DNA of 64,000 nt, taken from the NCBI RefSeq assembly GCF_021462285.1, contig NZ_CP082787.1, positions 2,294,001-2,358,000 of the forward strand, written 5' to 3'. The DNA comes from Serratia entomophila (GTDB taxonomy: Bacteria; Pseudomonadota; Gammaproteobacteria; Enterobacterales; Enterobacteriaceae). Below, in pieces: positions 1 to 9,138 of this stretch (positions within the stretch are counted from its first letter, which is position 1; each line of letters starts with the position of its first letter). The position numbers were made by a program, and so were the translations under genes. Under the pieces are notes generated by a model. It worked only from the letters and a program-made list of their open reading frames with translations. It was not told the DNA's origin and made no database searches.

Positions 1-13
1 CTATTACGCCAGC

Positions 14-478
14 TTACAGCGGCGAGACGGTGATGGTATCGCCCATCTGCGCCAGACGTACGCGCTGCCCTGGGCTGAACTTGGTTGCGCCGGCCTTCTG
101 AACCACCACAATGTTGTCTTTCTGATCGGTTTTGATTTCCAGCTCCAGGCCGTCGGTACGGCCCGCCGCCGCGCCAATCTGGTCGCCCGCTACGCCGCCG
201 GCTACTGCGCCCGCCGCGGTTGCCAGGCTGCGGCCGGTACCGCCGCCGATGGTGTTACCCAGGAAGCCGCCCAGCACGGCACCGCCGATAGTGCCAATCA
301 TGTTGGAGCCGCCTTCGCCCTGGATCTTGACCGGACGCACCGAAACCAGCGTGCCGTAACGCACGTTCTGCACCTGTTTGGCCTGTGAGGCGCTGTAAAC
401 GTCGCCGGACATGGAATCATTGGAGCACCCCGCCAGAGTGACGGCGGCGATGGCAACGACGAGAAGACGCTTGATCAT
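14..478 (-). CDS. slyB: Outer membrane lipoprotein SlyB (Pcp/glycine-zipper family)
   Basis: Small lipoprotein of 154 aa. The N-terminus is a lipoprotein signal with lipobox LAGC, placing the lipidated cysteine at about residue 18. The middle is a glycine-zipper region rich in GGAVLGG and GAVAGG motifs (about residues 60-105), typical of the SlyB/Pcp family, and a small beta domain follows. The family sits in the outer membrane and helps envelope integrity under stress. I chose the ATG at 478 rather than an in-frame ATG at 505 because AGGAG lies 7 nt upstream and the signal peptide then begins MIKRLL. It is transcribed away from anmK, as in E. coli. A PhoP-box-like element lies upstream, which fits the known PhoP control of slyB in enterics. 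Confidence 0.95.
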   Translation of the reverse strand: MIKRLLVVAIAAVTLAGCSNDSMSGDVYSASQAKQVQNVRYGTLVSVRPVKIQGEGGSNMIGTIGGAVLGGFLGNTIGGGTGRSLATAAGAVAGGVAGDQIGAAAGRTDGLELEIKTDQKDNIVVVQKAGATKFSPGQRVRLAQMGDTITVSPL

Positions 479-847
479 ATAAAACTCCTGATAGTAGTAG
501 TCCATAACCTGGGGAACCTTTCCAGGCCAGATTCAGTGAAAATGATAGACAAAGTATGGCGTAAAGCTACGTATATCACCATTCCCCATCGCTGCACGCA
601 GCTTAACTTTCCTCTGTTCAACCAATAATAAACCGTGGTTTAGCTTTATGACAGCGCCGGGGAAGATTCCGTTGCAGGTTGAGCCGCGGTTTAACACGGA
701 TAATCAAAGCCTGTGCGGCCCGGCAAACGGACGCTGCGCTCACGGCAATGAAAAAAGGCATCATAATTCATGGCGTTAATCCTTTAATTCTGGTTTATTT
801 GTCAGGTTAAAAGTTTGCTTCCCCGTGCGGGGTTAAAGGATGTCGCT
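479..847. other. Intergenic region between divergent slyB and anmK
   Basis: This 369-nt stretch separates two divergent genes and must carry both promoters. It holds the PhoP-box-like repeat at 618-634 and a short inverted repeat, TAAACC-GT-GGTTTA, at 629-642 that shares one arm with it. The anmK ribosome binding site (AAAGGA) is at 835-840. I see no small gene or RNA in it. Confidence 0.7.
618..634 (-). promoter_or_regulatory. Candidate PhoP box upstream of slyB
   Basis: Read on the minus strand this is GGTTTA, 5 nt (TTATT), GGTTGA. The PhoP box is a direct repeat of (T/G)GTTTA spaced by 5 nt, so this matches with one mismatch. A TAAGCT hexamer that could serve as -10 follows about 12 nt downstream on the same strand. 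SlyB is a core PhoP target in other enterics. Assignment is from pattern only. Confidence 0.5.
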
Positions 848-1969
848 ATGAAGTCAGGCCGCTATATAGGTGTTATGTCCGGCACCAGTCTGGATGGCGT
901 AGACGTGGTGTTGGCCGCGATCGACGAACGTATGGTGGCGCAGCAGGCCAGCTATAGCCACCCGATGCCGATCCAGCTGAAGAAAGACATTTTGGCTATG
1001 TGCCAGGGGCAACAGACCACGCTGGCCGCCGTTGGCCGGCTGGACGCGCAGCTGGGTACGCTGTTTGGCGAAGCGGTGCTCGGCTTGCTGAAGCAAACCG
1101 GCATTCCGCCGCAGCACATCACCGCTATCGGCTGCCACGGCCAGACGGTGTGGCACGAACCCGAGGGCGACGCGCGCTTTTCGATGCAGTTGGGCGACAA
1201 CAACCGCATCGCGGCGCTGACCGACATCACCACCATTGGCGATTTCCGTCGGCGCGACATGGCCTACGGCGGCCAGGGCGCGCCGTTGGTGCCGGCCTTC
1301 CACCAGGCGTTGTTGGCGCATTCCACCGAACGCCGGATGGTGCTGAACATCGGCGGTATCGCCAACCTGTCGCTGCTGCTGCCCGGCACGCCGGTGCGCG
1401 GTTTCGATACCGGGCCGGGCAATATGCTGATGGACGCCTGGGTCTGGCGCCATTTATCGCAGCCTTACGACAAGGACGGCGGCTGGGCGATGCAGGGGCG
1501 CGTTTGCCTGCCGCTGCTGCAACAGATGCTGGCGGATCCCTATTTTGCCTTGCCTGCGCCGAAGAGCACCGGCCGTGAATACTTCAATATCGCCTGGCTG
1601 GAGCGGCAGCTGGCTGGCTTGCCGGCGGTCAGCCCGCGGGATGTGCAAACCACGTTGGCGGAGCTGACGGCCATCAGCATTTGCGAACAGGTGCAGTTGG
1701 CCGGCGGCTGCGAACGGCTGCTGGTGTGCGGCGGCGGGGCGCGCAACCCGTTGTTGATGGCGCGCATGTCGGCGATGCTGCCGGGCACCGAGGTGGGGCT
1801 GACCGACGATTTCGGCGTCAGCGGCGACGACATGGAGGCGCTGGCCTTCGCCTGGCTGGCGTTTCGCACGCTGTCCGGCCAGGCCGGCAACCTGCCGTCG
1901 GTGACCGGCGCCAGCCGCGAAACCCTGCTCGGTGGGATTTATCCGGTTTTGCCTTTAGGGCGTCGTTAG
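848..1969 (+). CDS. anmK: Anhydro-N-acetylmuramic acid kinase AnmK
   Basis: A 373-aa cytosolic kinase of the AnmK family. It hydrolyses and phosphorylates 1,6-anhydroMurNAc to MurNAc-6-phosphate, a step of peptidoglycan recycling. The N-terminus carries the ATP-binding [12 protein letters not shown] motif (residues 9-20). Family blocks [11 protein letters not shown] and [14 protein letters not shown] follow, with a C-terminal VCGGGARN block. The ATG at 848 was preferred over an in-frame upstream start at 815 because it has AAAGGA at 7 nt and starts at the conserved [13 protein letters not shown]. It leads a co-directional run with mliC and pdxH, as in E. coli. AnmK products connect biologically with ampC induction at 38.9 kb, since anhydro-muropeptides are AmpR ligands. 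Confidence 0.96.
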   Translation: MKSGRYIGVMSGTSLDGVDVVLAAIDERMVAQQASYSHPMPIQLKKDILAMCQGQQTTLAAVGRLDAQLGTLFGEAVLGLLKQTGIPPQHITAIGCHGQTVWHEPEGDARFSMQLGDNNRIAALTDITTIGDFRRRDMAYGGQGAPLVPAFHQALLAHSTERRMVLNIGGIANLSLLLPGTPVRGFDTGPGNMLMDAWVWRHLSQPYDKDGGWAMQGRVCLPLLQQMLADPYFALPAPKSTGREYFNIAWLERQLAGLPAVSPRDVQTTLAELTAISICEQVQLAGGCERLLVCGGGARNPLLMARMSAMLPGTEVGLTDDFGVSGDDMEALAFAWLAFRTLSGQAGNLPSVTGASRETLLGGIYPVLPLGRR

Positions 1970-2014
1970 CTCTGTTAGGATAGAAATGGATTGATATCCC
2001 TAAGGAGCAACAGC

Positions 2015-2317
2015 ATGAAAAAGGTCATTTTCGCCGCAGGCGCGCTGGCGCTGTCCGGTTGCAGCTACTTGCTGCCGCAAAGCAGCCAGACGCTGCATTA
2101 TCAGTGCGGCACCACGCCGCTGACGGTATCGCTGGACGGCAAGGCCAGCGAAGTCAGCTTGCTGATGGACGGCGAACAGCTGCATCTGAAGCAGGTGTTG
2201 GCGCTGACCGGCGCCAAGTACAGCGACGGCAAGTACACTTTCTGGTCCAAGGGCCAAAACGCCTACCTCGAACGCAACGGCAAGGTAGTGATGAGCGACT
2301 GCGTACAGGCTAACTGA
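2015..2317 (+). CDS. mliC: Membrane-bound lysozyme inhibitor MliC (YdhA)
   Basis: A 100-aa lipoprotein of the MliC family, which inhibits c-type lysozyme from the periplasmic face of the envelope. The signal peptide ends with lipobox LSGC, cysteine 16. The mature domain shows the family pattern YxCxxxxLxVxxDGKxxEVxLxMDG, a FWSKGxxAYLER strand, and a C-terminal cysteine (SDCVQAN) expected to form a disulfide with the first mature-domain cysteine. TAAGGAG lies 8 nt before the ATG at 2015. The gene sits 45 nt after anmK and is probably cotranscribed with it. Confidence 0.93.
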   Translation: MKKVIFAAGALALSGCSYLLPQSSQTLHYQCGTTPLTVSLDGKASEVSLLMDGEQLHLKQVLALTGAKYSDGKYTFWSKGQNAYLERNGKVVMSDCVQAN

Positions 2318-2403
2318 TTGGCCGGCGGCGTCAGAACGATTGAGATCCTGACGCCGCAGGCGCAGAATGTAACGACACATTTTTCGGTTGGTTGATAAAC
2401 CAG

Positions 2404-3057
2404 ATGATTGAAAAGAATGAGTTTGATGTTGCGGACCTGCGCCGTGAATATACTCGCGGCGGGCTGCGCCGTAACGATCTGACCGCCAATCCGCTCGAGC
2501 TGTTCGAACGCTGGCTAAAACAGGCCTGCGATGCGCGCCTGGCGGACCCCACCGCCATGTGCGTCGCCACCGTAGACGAAAACGGCCAGCCTTATCAGCG
2601 CATCGTGCTGCTCAAGCATGTCGACGATAAAGGCCTGGTGTTCTATACCAACCTCGGCAGCCGCAAGGCGCAGCAGCTGGCGCACAACCCGCGCATCAGC
2701 CTGCTGTTTCCCTGGCACATGCTCGACCGCCAGGTGATCTTCCTCGGCCAGGCGGAGCGCCTGTCGACGCTGGAGGTGCTGAAGTACTTCCACAGCCGGC
2801 CGAAAGACAGCCAGATCGGCGCCTGGGTCTCCCAACAGTCGTCCCGCATCTCCGCGCGCGGCGTGCTGGAAAGCAAATTCCTCGAACTGAAGCAAAAATT
2901 CCAGCAGGGTGAAGTGCCGCTGCCCAGTTTTTGGGGCGGGTTCCGGGTGAATTTCGACTCCGTCGAGTTCTGGCAGGGCGGCGCCAACCGCCTGCATGAC
3001 CGTTTCCTGTACCAGCGAGACGGGAATGACTGGAAAATTGACCGACTGGCACCCTGA
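2404..3057 (+). CDS. pdxH: Pyridoxine/pyridoxamine 5'-phosphate oxidase PdxH
   Basis: A 217-aa FMN-dependent oxidase that makes pyridoxal 5'-phosphate from PNP or PMP. The whole length matches the PdxH family, including [32 protein letters not shown], the QSSRISARG loop, the FWGGFRV FMN-contact segment and the C-terminal [10 protein letters not shown]...RLAP. The ATG at 2404 gives the family length (E. coli 218 aa); the in-frame TTG at 2392 adds four residues without a better ribosome site. It is followed by a hairpin terminator and then tyrS. With pdxY (4531-5391) it forms the local vitamin B6 salvage set. Confidence 0.96.
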   Translation: MIEKNEFDVADLRREYTRGGLRRNDLTANPLELFERWLKQACDARLADPTAMCVATVDENGQPYQRIVLLKHVDDKGLVFYTNLGSRKAQQLAHNPRISLLFPWHMLDRQVIFLGQAERLSTLEVLKYFHSRPKDSQIGAWVSQQSSRISARGVLESKFLELKQKFQQGEVPLPSFWGGFRVNFDSVEFWQGGANRLHDRFLYQRDGNDWKIDRLAP

Positions 3058-3075
3058 AGACGGAAAATCCCTTCT

Positions 3076-3108
3076 AAGCGCTGGCACTGACGTCGCCGGC
3101 GCTTTATT
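3076..3108 (+). terminator. Hairpin terminator after pdxH
   Basis: A 10-bp stem, AAGCGCTGGC (3076-3085) with GCCGGCGCTT (3095-3104), has one G-T pair and a 9-nt loop. It is followed by a short TATTCT tail. It separates pdxH from tyrS. Confidence 0.55.
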
Positions 3109-3196
3109 CTATGCGCTACCCTGAATTTCGTATTTCGCCACTGGGCGGAAAGCCGTGTACCGGCAAAGGTGCATTCGTTTATACATGGAGTCATTG

Positions 3197-4471
3197 ATGG
3201 CAAGCAGCAACTTGATTAAACAACTGCAAGAGCGGGGCCTCGTTGCCCAGGTTACGGATGAGGAAGCGTTAGCGGAGCGACTGGCGCAAGGGCCAATTGC
3301 ACTGTATTGCGGTTTCGATCCGACCGCCGACAGCTTGCATTTGGGCCATCTGGTTCCTCTGTTGTGCCTGAAGCGCTTCCAGCTGGCCGGCCACCAGCCG
3401 GTAGCGCTGGTGGGCGGCGCCACCGGTCTGATCGGCGATCCGAGCTTCAAAGCGGCCGAGCGCAAGCTGAACACCACCGACACGGTGAACGAGTGGGTGG
3501 AGAAGATCCGCAAACAGGTTTCGCCGTTCCTCGACTTCGACTGCGGCGGCAACAGCGCTATCGCCGCCAACAACTACGACTGGTTCGGCGGCATGAACGT
3601 GCTGACCTTCCTGCGCGATATCGGCAAACATTTCTCCGTGAATCAGATGATCAACAAGGAAGCGGTCAAGCAGCGTCTGAACCGTGACGATTCCGGCATC
3701 TCCTTCACCGAATTCTCCTACAACCTGCTGCAGGGCTTTGACTTCTCCGAGCTGTACAACCGCCATCAGGTTGAGCTGCAGATTGGCGGTTCCGACCAGT
3801 GGGGCAACATCACCTCCGGTATCGATCTGACCCGCCGCATGCATCAGAAGCAGGTGTTCGGCCTGACCGTGCCGTTGATCACCAAAGCGGACGGCACCAA
3901 ATTCGGTAAAACCGAAGGCGGCGCAGTCTGGCTGGCGCCGGAAAAAACCAGCCCGTACAAGTTCTACCAGTTCTGGATCAACACCGCCGACGCCGACGTT
4001 TACCGTTTCCTGAAGTTCTTCACCTTCATGAGCCTGGAAGACATCAACGCGCTGGAAGAAGAAGACAAGAACAGCGGCAAGGCGCCGCGCGCCCAGTACG
4101 TGCTGGCGGAAGAAGTGACCGGGATGGTGCATGGGGCGGAAGGCCTGGCTGCGGCCAAGCGCATCACCCAGAGCCTGTTCTCCGGTGCGCTGCACGACAT
4201 GACCGAAGCGGACTTCGCCCAGTTGGCGCAGGACGGCATGCCGACCATCAAACTGGATGGCGAGGCGGACCTGCAGCAGGCGCTGGTGAATGCCGAGCTG
4301 GTGCCTTCACGCGGCCAGGCGCGCACCATGATCGGCTCCAACGCGGTGACCATCAACGGCGAAAAACAGTCTGACGCAGAATACCGCTTCAGCGATGCGG
4401 ACCGCCTGTTCGGCCGCTACACGCTGCTGCGCCGCGGCAAAAAGCATTACTGCCTGGTGGACTGGAAGTAA
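3197..4471 (+). CDS. tyrS: Tyrosyl-tRNA synthetase TyrS
   Basis: A 424-aa class I aminoacyl-tRNA synthetase that charges tRNA-Tyr. The HIGH-equivalent HLGH is at residues 48-51 and the KMSKS-equivalent KFGKT lies at about residue 235. Tyrosine-binding blocks include [12 protein letters not shown] and [13 protein letters not shown]-terminal S4-like RNA-binding domain starts near residue 350 (SRGQARTMI). Length is identical to the E. coli enzyme. The start at 3197 has GGAG 6 nt upstream and yields [10 protein letters not shown], identical to E. coli; the longer in-frame starts are untranslated leader. A strong terminator follows at 4487. Confidence 0.98.
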   Translation: MASSNLIKQLQERGLVAQVTDEEALAERLAQGPIALYCGFDPTADSLHLGHLVPLLCLKRFQLAGHQPVALVGGATGLIGDPSFKAAERKLNTTDTVNEWVEKIRKQVSPFLDFDCGGNSAIAANNYDWFGGMNVLTFLRDIGKHFSVNQMINKEAVKQRLNRDDSGISFTEFSYNLLQGFDFSELYNRHQVELQIGGSDQWGNITSGIDLTRRMHQKQVFGLTVPLITKADGTKFGKTEGGAVWLAPEKTSPYKFYQFWINTADADVYRFLKFFTFMSLEDINALEEEDKNSGKAPRAQYVLAEEVTGMVHGAEGLAAAKRITQSLFSGALHDMTEADFAQLAQDGMPTIKLDGEADLQQALVNAELVPSRGQARTMIGSNAVTINGEKQSDAEYRFSDADRLFGRYTLLRRGKKHYCLVDWK

Positions 4472-4486
4472 CGGAACAACAACGTC

Positions 4487-4514
4487 AAGGGGCCCCGGAG
4501 GCCCCTTTATTTTT
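4487..4514 (+). terminator. Rho-independent terminator after tyrS
   Basis: Perfect 8-bp stem AAGGGGCC / GGCCCCTT with a 5-nt loop, followed by a TTTATTTTT tract. It closes tyrS. pdxY begins 16 nt after the T-tract. Confidence 0.9.
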
Positions 4515-4530
4515 GGCTATGCAGGGTAAA

Positions 4531-5391
4531 ATGAAAAACATTCTTTCTATTCAGTCCCATGTGGTATTTGGCCATGCCGGCAACAGCGCAGCGGAGTTTC
4601 CCATGCGCCGTATGGGCGTCAACGTCTGGCCGTTGAACACCGTGCAGTTTTCCAACCATACCCAGTACGGCAAGTGGACCGGCTGCGTGATGCCGGCCAG
4701 CCACCTGACCGAAATCGTTCAGGGGATAGCGAATATCGACCAGTTGAAAAACTGCGATGCGGTGTTGAGCGGTTATATCGGCTCGCCGGAGCAGGGCGGC
4801 CATATCCTGGAGATCGTGCGCCAGGTCAAGCAGGCCAACCCGAACGCCTGGTATTTCTGCGATCCGGTTATGGGGCACCCGGAAAAAGGCTGTATCGTGG
4901 CGCCGGGCGTGGCGGAGTTCCACTGCCGAGAGGCGCTGCCGTGCAGCGACATGATCGCGCCGAACCTGCTGGAGCTGGAAATGCTGAGCGGGCGGGAGGT
5001 CGCCGACGTAGGCCAGGCGGTGAGCGCCGCCCGCGAGCTGATCGCCAAGGGGCCGAAACTGGTGCTGGTCAAGCACCTGAGCCGTGCCGGTTATCATGCG
5101 GACTGTTTCGAAATGCTGCTGGTAACGGCGGATGAAGCCTGGCACATCAGCCGCCCGCTGGTGGATTTCGGCGCGCGCCAGCCGGTTGGCGTGGGTGACC
5201 TGACCAGCGGCCTGCTGCTGGTGAGTTTGCTGAAAGGCCTGGCGCTGGACAAGGCGTTGGAACACGTTACCGCAGCGGTGTATGAAGTGATGCTGACGAC
5301 GCAGCAAATGGGCGAGTACGAATTGCAGGTCGTGGCGGCGCAGGATCGGATAGCGCAGCCGCGCAGCGCATTCAAAGCGGTAAAACTGTAA
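4531..5391 (+). CDS. pdxY: Pyridoxal kinase PdxY
   Basis: A 286-aa ribokinase-fold kinase that phosphorylates pyridoxal in the B6 salvage pathway. Visible blocks are [20 protein letters not shown] at the N-terminus, [13 protein letters not shown] in the middle, and the catalytic/anion-hole segment [11 protein letters not shown] (about residues 220-230). I chose the ATG at 4531 because it gives [12 protein letters not shown], matching the family start. Upstream in-frame TTG (4513) and ATG (4519) lie against the tyrS terminator. The ribosome site (AGGG) is weak. It is convergent with gstA, 40 nt away. Confidence 0.95.
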   Translation: MKNILSIQSHVVFGHAGNSAAEFPMRRMGVNVWPLNTVQFSNHTQYGKWTGCVMPASHLTEIVQGIANIDQLKNCDAVLSGYIGSPEQGGHILEIVRQVKQANPNAWYFCDPVMGHPEKGCIVAPGVAEFHCREALPCSDMIAPNLLELEMLSGREVADVGQAVSAARELIAKGPKLVLVKHLSRAGYHADCFEMLLVTADEAWHISRPLVDFGARQPVGVGDLTSGLLLVSLLKGLALDKALEHVTAAVYEVMLTTQQMGEYELQVVAAQDRIAQPRSAFKAVKL

Positions 5392-5401
5392 TCGGCATCG
5401 G

Positions 5402-5424
5402 GCCCCGGCTTTTGCGGCCGGGGC
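5402..5424. terminator. Hairpin between convergent pdxY and gstA
   Basis: Perfect 8-bp GC stem GCCCCGGC / GCCGGGGC with a 7-nt loop, placed between two convergent stop codons. There is no clear T-tract on either strand, so termination is inferred mainly from position. Confidence 0.5.
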
Positions 5425-5431
5425 GGCGATA

Positions 5432-6037
5432 TTACTTCAATCCTTCGGCGTTCAGCGCCGCATCAACCGCCGGCCGCGCCGCGACGCGATCGAACCAGGC
5501 CGCCAGATGGGCGTGCTGGCGGATATCAAACTGCAGGGCGATCGCCCAACGCGTCACGGTAAACAGATAGGCGTCGGCGACGCTGAAACGGCTCCCCAAC
5601 AGGAAATGCTGCTTAGCCAGCACCGAATCCAGATAGCTGAACTGATGCTCCAGCTTGGCGCGCGCGAGGGCCTTGTACTCGTCCGGCGTTTTCGGGTTGA
5701 ACAACGGGCTGAAGCCCTTATGCAGCTCGGTGGCGATATAGTTCAGCCATTCAATCGCATGGTAGCGCGACAGCGTGCCCGCCGCCGGGATCAGATTGCG
5801 ATCCGGCACGCGGTCAGCCAGGTATTGCACGATAGCCACGCCTTCGGTCAGCAGGCTGCCGTCGTCGAGCACCAGCGCCGGCACCTGTCCTTTCGGGTTA
5901 ATGCTCAGGTAATCGGCGCCGCTCTCGGTTTTTTTCTGCGCCAGGTCGACCTTTTCCGCCGTAAAATCCAGGCCGGCCTCGCGCAGCACGATATGCGGGG
6001 AGAGAGAACAGGCGCCGGCTTTATAGAACAGTTTCAT
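5432..6037 (-). CDS. gstA: Glutathione S-transferase GstA (beta class)
   Basis: A 201-aa cytosolic beta-class glutathione transferase, the length of E. coli GstA. The N-terminal thioredoxin-fold domain holds the class-defining Cys10 in [30 protein letters not shown] provides the cis-proline loop, and [14 protein letters not shown] the glutathione-binding segment. The helical C-terminal domain contains the [10 protein letters not shown]-capping box. It conjugates glutathione to electrophiles and may have peroxidase activity. Its position next to pdxY is conserved with E. coli. Confidence 0.94.
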   Translation of the reverse strand: MKLFYKAGACSLSPHIVLREAGLDFTAEKVDLAQKKTESGADYLSINPKGQVPALVLDDGSLLTEGVAIVQYLADRVPDRNLIPAAGTLSRYHAIEWLNYIATELHKGFSPLFNPKTPDEYKALARAKLEHQFSYLDSVLAKQHFLLGSRFSVADAYLFTVTRWAIALQFDIRQHAHLAAWFDRVAARPAVDAALNAEGLK

Positions 6038-6129
6038 CGATAGCTCCTTGATAGTGATGAATGACAGGCATGCTTAACCTCTCATCCTAGTTCCATAGCG
6101 CTAAAATTACAGCGGTTTAGCTAACAAAT

Positions 6130-7014
6130 TTAGTCGATCAGCGCATCAGTCGGCTGCAGCCGTGCCAGCGTAGCGGCGATCTGCTGTTGCAGCGCCTGCG
6201 GGGCCGCCTGCATCGGTGAACGCAGCTCGTTGCGAATCAGCCCCTGCTGCGCCAATGCCGCCTTGACCGGCGCCGGGTTCGGGAAGCTGAACATCTGGTG
6301 GATCATCGGCAGCAGCGCGTAAAAGTTGCTGCGCGCCGCCGCCAGATCGCCATTGGCCACCTGCTGCACCAGCTGAACAAAGCGTTCCGGGTGCAGGTGT
6401 GCGGAAGCGGAGATGGCGCCGGTGCCGCCGAGGCACAGGGTGGTGAGGATCAGGTTGTCTTCGCCGGTCAGTACGTCAATCTCACCGTCGGCGATCAGCG
6501 CCATGGTGGCGTCCGGGTTGCCGCCGCAGTCTTTCACCGCCGCGATGCGCGGATGGCGGGCCAGTTGGCGCAGGGTCGCCAGCTCCAGCGGGATGCCGGT
6601 GCGCTGCGGGATATTGTAGAGGATCACCGGCACGCTGGCGGCGTCGGCCAGTTGGGTAAAGTAATCCACCAGGCCGCACTGCGACGGGCGAATGTAATAG
6701 GGCGCCGGGATCAGCAGGCCGGCGATGTCGCGCAGCTGAATGGCTTGCTGCATCTGCAGGGTGGCGGCCATGTTGTTGCCGGACAGCCCCATCACCACCT
6801 GGCGCGGCGGCGCCACTTCCAGCACGGCGTCAAGCACCGCCAGCTGTTCTTCTTTGCTCAGTGCGGCGGCCTCGCCGGTAGAACCGCAGACCACCAGCCC
6901 GGACACGCCGGAGGCGAGCAGGTGTTGCGCCAGCCGTTTGGTTGCCGGCAGGTCAACGGCGTCGTTATTGAAAGGGGTAACCAGCGCAACCCAAATACCG
7001 GAAAATGAGGCCAT
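6130..7014 (-). CDS. Dihydrodipicolinate synthase family protein (DapA paralogue)
   Basis: A 294-aa TIM-barrel aldolase of the DapA/NanA family. The Schiff-base lysine is Lys161 (AAVKDCGG). Tyr133 and Arg138 sit in LYNIPQRTG at the same positions as in E. coli DapA, and GSTGEAAALSKEE is the substrate loop. The start at 7014 has AAGGAA 9 nt upstream; an in-frame start at 7122 lacks this. The gene stands alone here, away from any lysine-biosynthesis partner. It may therefore be a second DHDPS or an aldolase for another 2-keto acid, and the sequence does not settle which. A short inverted repeat, GATAAC-ATT-GTTATT, lies upstream at 7147-7161. Confidence 0.85.
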   Translation of the reverse strand: MASFSGIWVALVTPFNNDAVDLPATKRLAQHLLASGVSGLVVCGSTGEAAALSKEEQLAVLDAVLEVAPPRQVVMGLSGNNMAATLQMQQAIQLRDIAGLLIPAPYYIRPSQCGLVDYFTQLADAASVPVILYNIPQRTGIPLELATLRQLARHPRIAAVKDCGGNPDATMALIADGEIDVLTGEDNLILTTLCLGGTGAISASAHLHPERFVQLVQQVANGDLAAARSNFYALLPMIHQMFSFPNPAPVKAALAQQGLIRNELRSPMQAAPQALQQQIAATLARLQPTDALID

Positions 7015-7203
7015 ATAATGTTCCTTCTTGTGACCGAGCGAGAAGCCAGATGAGAAAGTCAGGGGAGGCGGCGTGCGCAGCGTCCCGAAAGCGGATGTGG
7101 GCTGATAATGAATATTCTTCATCAGGCTGTCAATTTACAACAGATTGATAACATTGTTATTCATGATTGCCTGGGGCGGATGAGTTTATCTAATAAATGA
7201 AAA

Positions 7204-7223
7204 TCCCCGCCGCGGCGGGGATT
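7204..7223 (-). terminator. Terminator after the YjbD-like gene
   Basis: Perfect 9-bp stem ATCCCCGCC / GGCGGGGAT with a GC loop. On the minus strand it is followed by TTTTCATTT. It lies 10 nt beyond the stop of the gene at 7234-7497. Confidence 0.85.
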
Positions 7224-7233
7224 ATGATGGCGA

Positions 7234-7497
7234 TTAGCGCGGGGGACGCGTGCTGATCGAGGCGGACCAGCTGAAGGTTTCGCCGCTCGGTTTGACCCGG
7301 TTGGCCTTGCGTTCGGCGCGCACTGCCTTGGCGATTTTTTCCCTGGCGGCCATGATGCGTGTTATCACTTCATCTTTGACCTTGTTCTGCTCGGCGTTGG
7401 TCAGCGGGCGCCCGTGCAGCTTGCGCGCCTTGTCCAGTTCGGTTTTTACTTCACGTTGCTCGCTTTCCGTCATTTCTTTCAGCGTCAGTTTTTTCAT
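7234..7497 (-). CDS. yjbD: DUF3811 family protein, YjbD-like
   Basis: An 87-aa basic, mostly helical protein of unknown function. It resembles E. coli YjbD (DUF3811), with the shared EMTESEQREVKTELDKAR and HGRPLTNAEQNKVK segments and a C-terminal TFSWSA...TRPPR. There is no signal peptide or membrane segment; lysine and arginine are abundant. A much longer in-frame reading exists, but the conserved start MKKLTLKEMTE at 7497 matches the family. Its neighbours are unrelated to those of E. coli yjbD, so the gene order gives no functional hint. Confidence 0.82.
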   Translation of the reverse strand: MKKLTLKEMTESEQREVKTELDKARKLHGRPLTNAEQNKVKDEVITRIMAAREKIAKAVRAERKANRVKPSGETFSWSASISTRPPR

Positions 7498-7576
7498 CTT
7501 TGCAGCCCGTTCGGTAACGTTGGCCGCCAGTGTAGCGGATTTATGTGACTGAAGATGCAACGGCGGTAACAGCGCG

Positions 7577-8242
7577 TCACATTTCTTCCAGCAGCGCGTC
7601 GCGAAAATGCCGCATACGCTCGGTGCGTTGCTGCGCCAGCCGGCGGCCGGCGGCGGTCTGGAATCCCTCCTGCAGTTTGAATAGCTTGGTTTCGAAATGA
7701 TCGAGGGTGAAGCGTTTGTCGTCATACTGACGCTGCTGCGCCAGCGGATCGGCGGCATCGTACAGCGCGCTGCGCATGCGGCCGCCAATGTAAAAGCAGC
7801 GCGCTACGCCAATCATGCCGATGGCGTCGAGGCGATCGGCGTCCTGCAGGATCTTCGCTTCCAGCGTTTTCGGCGGGATGGCGGCGGAGAAACTGTGCGC
7901 TTCGATGGCGTGCGCCACTTGGGCGATGTCGTGCGCCGCCCAGCCCATCTGCTCCAGGGTCAGCGACGCCTTTTGCGCCGCCATGCGCGAGGCCAGGTGG
8001 CGCTGCGGCGAATTCTTCTCGACGGCCACGCAGTCATGCAGCAGCACGGCGGCGCAGAGAATGCGGCGATCGCCGCCTTCCTGTTCGCCGATTTGGCGGC
8101 AGTTCTTCCACACCCGGTGCAGATGCGCCACGTCGTGCGAGCCGTCATCGGAGCTTAAGGTCAGCGGCAACAGCGCCTGCGCCAGCTCCCGGTAGGGGGC
8201 GAACGGCAGCAGCAGCGCCGGAGAAAGGGGAGATAAATGCAC
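7577..8242 (-). CDS. HD-domain phosphohydrolase, YedJ-like
   Basis: A 221-aa protein of the HD metal-dependent phosphohydrolase superfamily, similar to E. coli YedJ. Metal-binding histidines appear in GSHDVAHLHRVW, and the HD pair is in AAVLLHDCVA. AIEAHSFSA and ILQDADRLDAIG supply the later His and Asp ligands. I chose the GTG at 8242 because GGAG sits 7 nt upstream; a TTG at 8272 in the same frame has no ribosome site. The substrate of this subfamily is unknown; nucleotides or phosphorylated metabolites are likely. Its operon status is unclear, since the stop is 79 nt before the YjbD-like start. Confidence 0.85.
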   Translation of the reverse strand: MHLSPLSPALLLPFAPYRELAQALLPLTLSSDDGSHDVAHLHRVWKNCRQIGEQEGGDRRILCAAVLLHDCVAVEKNSPQRHLASRMAAQKASLTLEQMGWAAHDIAQVAHAIEAHSFSAAIPPKTLEAKILQDADRLDAIGMIGVARCFYIGGRMRSALYDAADPLAQQRQYDDKRFTLDHFETKLFKLQEGFQTAAGRRLAQQRTERMRHFRDALLEEM

Positions 8243-8479
8243 GTTTTGCTCCTGATAGCGGGAAATCGTCAATAATCATAGCAGCCGCAAATACCGGTAA
8301 CATGCCGCCGAAGCAGGGGATTGTTTACCCTATTGCAATTGACTATTGCCATAATTACGGTTTTTGTCGCGAATTAAGCAACCTACAATGGTCTGATTCC
8401 GGTCGTCCCCGCTGGGTGTTAGCCCTGTGTCTGTGGGGGCTTGGCCGGAATACCCCCTTTCAGCCACAGGAGAAAAGAC

Positions 8480-8872
8480 ATGCCAACCCATCTTGAGATC
8501 GTACGTGCGACCTATGAAGGCAGCTCCGAGGAAAATGGCCGCAACCTGCTGGCGGCGCTGGCGCCCGATGCGGAATGGACCGAAGCCGCCGGGTTCCCCT
8601 ATGCCGGCACTTACATTGGCCCGGAAGCGATCATCAAAAATGTGCATCAGCGTTTGGGAACCGAGTGGCAGGGCTATCGCGCCGATGTCGACCATTTCTA
8701 CGACGCCGGCGAACACGTTATCGCCCAGGGTTTTTACCATGGCACTTACAAGGCGACCGGCAAATCATTCAGCGCGTCCTTTGCGCATATTTATACGCTG
8801 CGTGATGGCAAGATAGTCAAGTTCGTACAGATTGTCGACAGCGCCAAGGTGTTGGAGGCGATGCAGGCTTAA
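8480..8872 (+). CDS. SnoaL/NTF2-fold protein
   Basis: A 130-aa cone-fold protein of the SnoaL-like/nuclear transport factor 2 superfamily. The pattern is a helical start (EIVRATYEG), then LAALAPDAEWTEAAGFPYAGTYIGPEAI, ending in strands YTLRDGKIVKFVQIVD. These folds host small hydrolases, isomerases or ligand carriers, so function cannot be named. AGGAGA precedes the ATG at 8480. A second SnoaL-like gene lies at 9445-9825, but the two share little sequence. Its 3' end overlaps the convergent small membrane-protein gene by 4 nt. Confidence 0.8.
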   Translation: MPTHLEIVRATYEGSSEENGRNLLAALAPDAEWTEAAGFPYAGTYIGPEAIIKNVHQRLGTEWQGYRADVDHFYDAGEHVIAQGFYHGTYKATGKSFSASFAHIYTLRDGKIVKFVQIVDSAKVLEAMQA

Positions 8873-9138
8873 CCGCCGCTGTGCTTGCCGAATTTGCGGT
8901 CGTACTCGCGCCGATAGCCGCGGGCCTTGTTGCGATCGCGGATCCATAAATAGCCGCATACCAGCGCGACCGAGCCTGAGAAGGTGACGTTGCGCATATC
9001 CCGGTCATACCAAAACACCAGCACCGCATCCAGCGCAGCGATCAACGCAATCCATTTGTACATATGGGATTGGCGTCGCGTGGCGGCGTTAAGTCGCTTT
9101 AACTGTCTGGCTTCGTGCAGCACCGGCTTTTGTTGCAT
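8869..9138 (-). CDS. Small membrane protein of unknown function
   Basis: An 89-aa protein with a basic N-terminus, two hydrophobic segments (YKWIALIAALDAVLVFWY and a second near VTFSGSVALVCGYLW) and a basic C-tail (RNKARGYRREYDRKFGK). It is probably an inner-membrane protein with two helices. I do not recognise the family. The start is uncertain: neither the ATG at 9138 nor the one at 9063 has a clear ribosome site. The product reads convincingly as a membrane protein, and the convergent 4-nt overlap with the upstream gene suggests that both are real. Confidence 0.55.
   Translation of the reverse strand: MQQKPVLHEARQLKRLNAATRRQSHMYKWIALIAALDAVLVFWYDRDMRNVTFSGSVALVCGYLWIRDRNKARGYRREYDRKFGKHSGG

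Noticed and set aside
8302..8496. A 64-codon plus-strand frame upstream of the SnoaL-like gene
   Set aside because: Overlaps the leader and start of a better-supported gene; no ribosome site.
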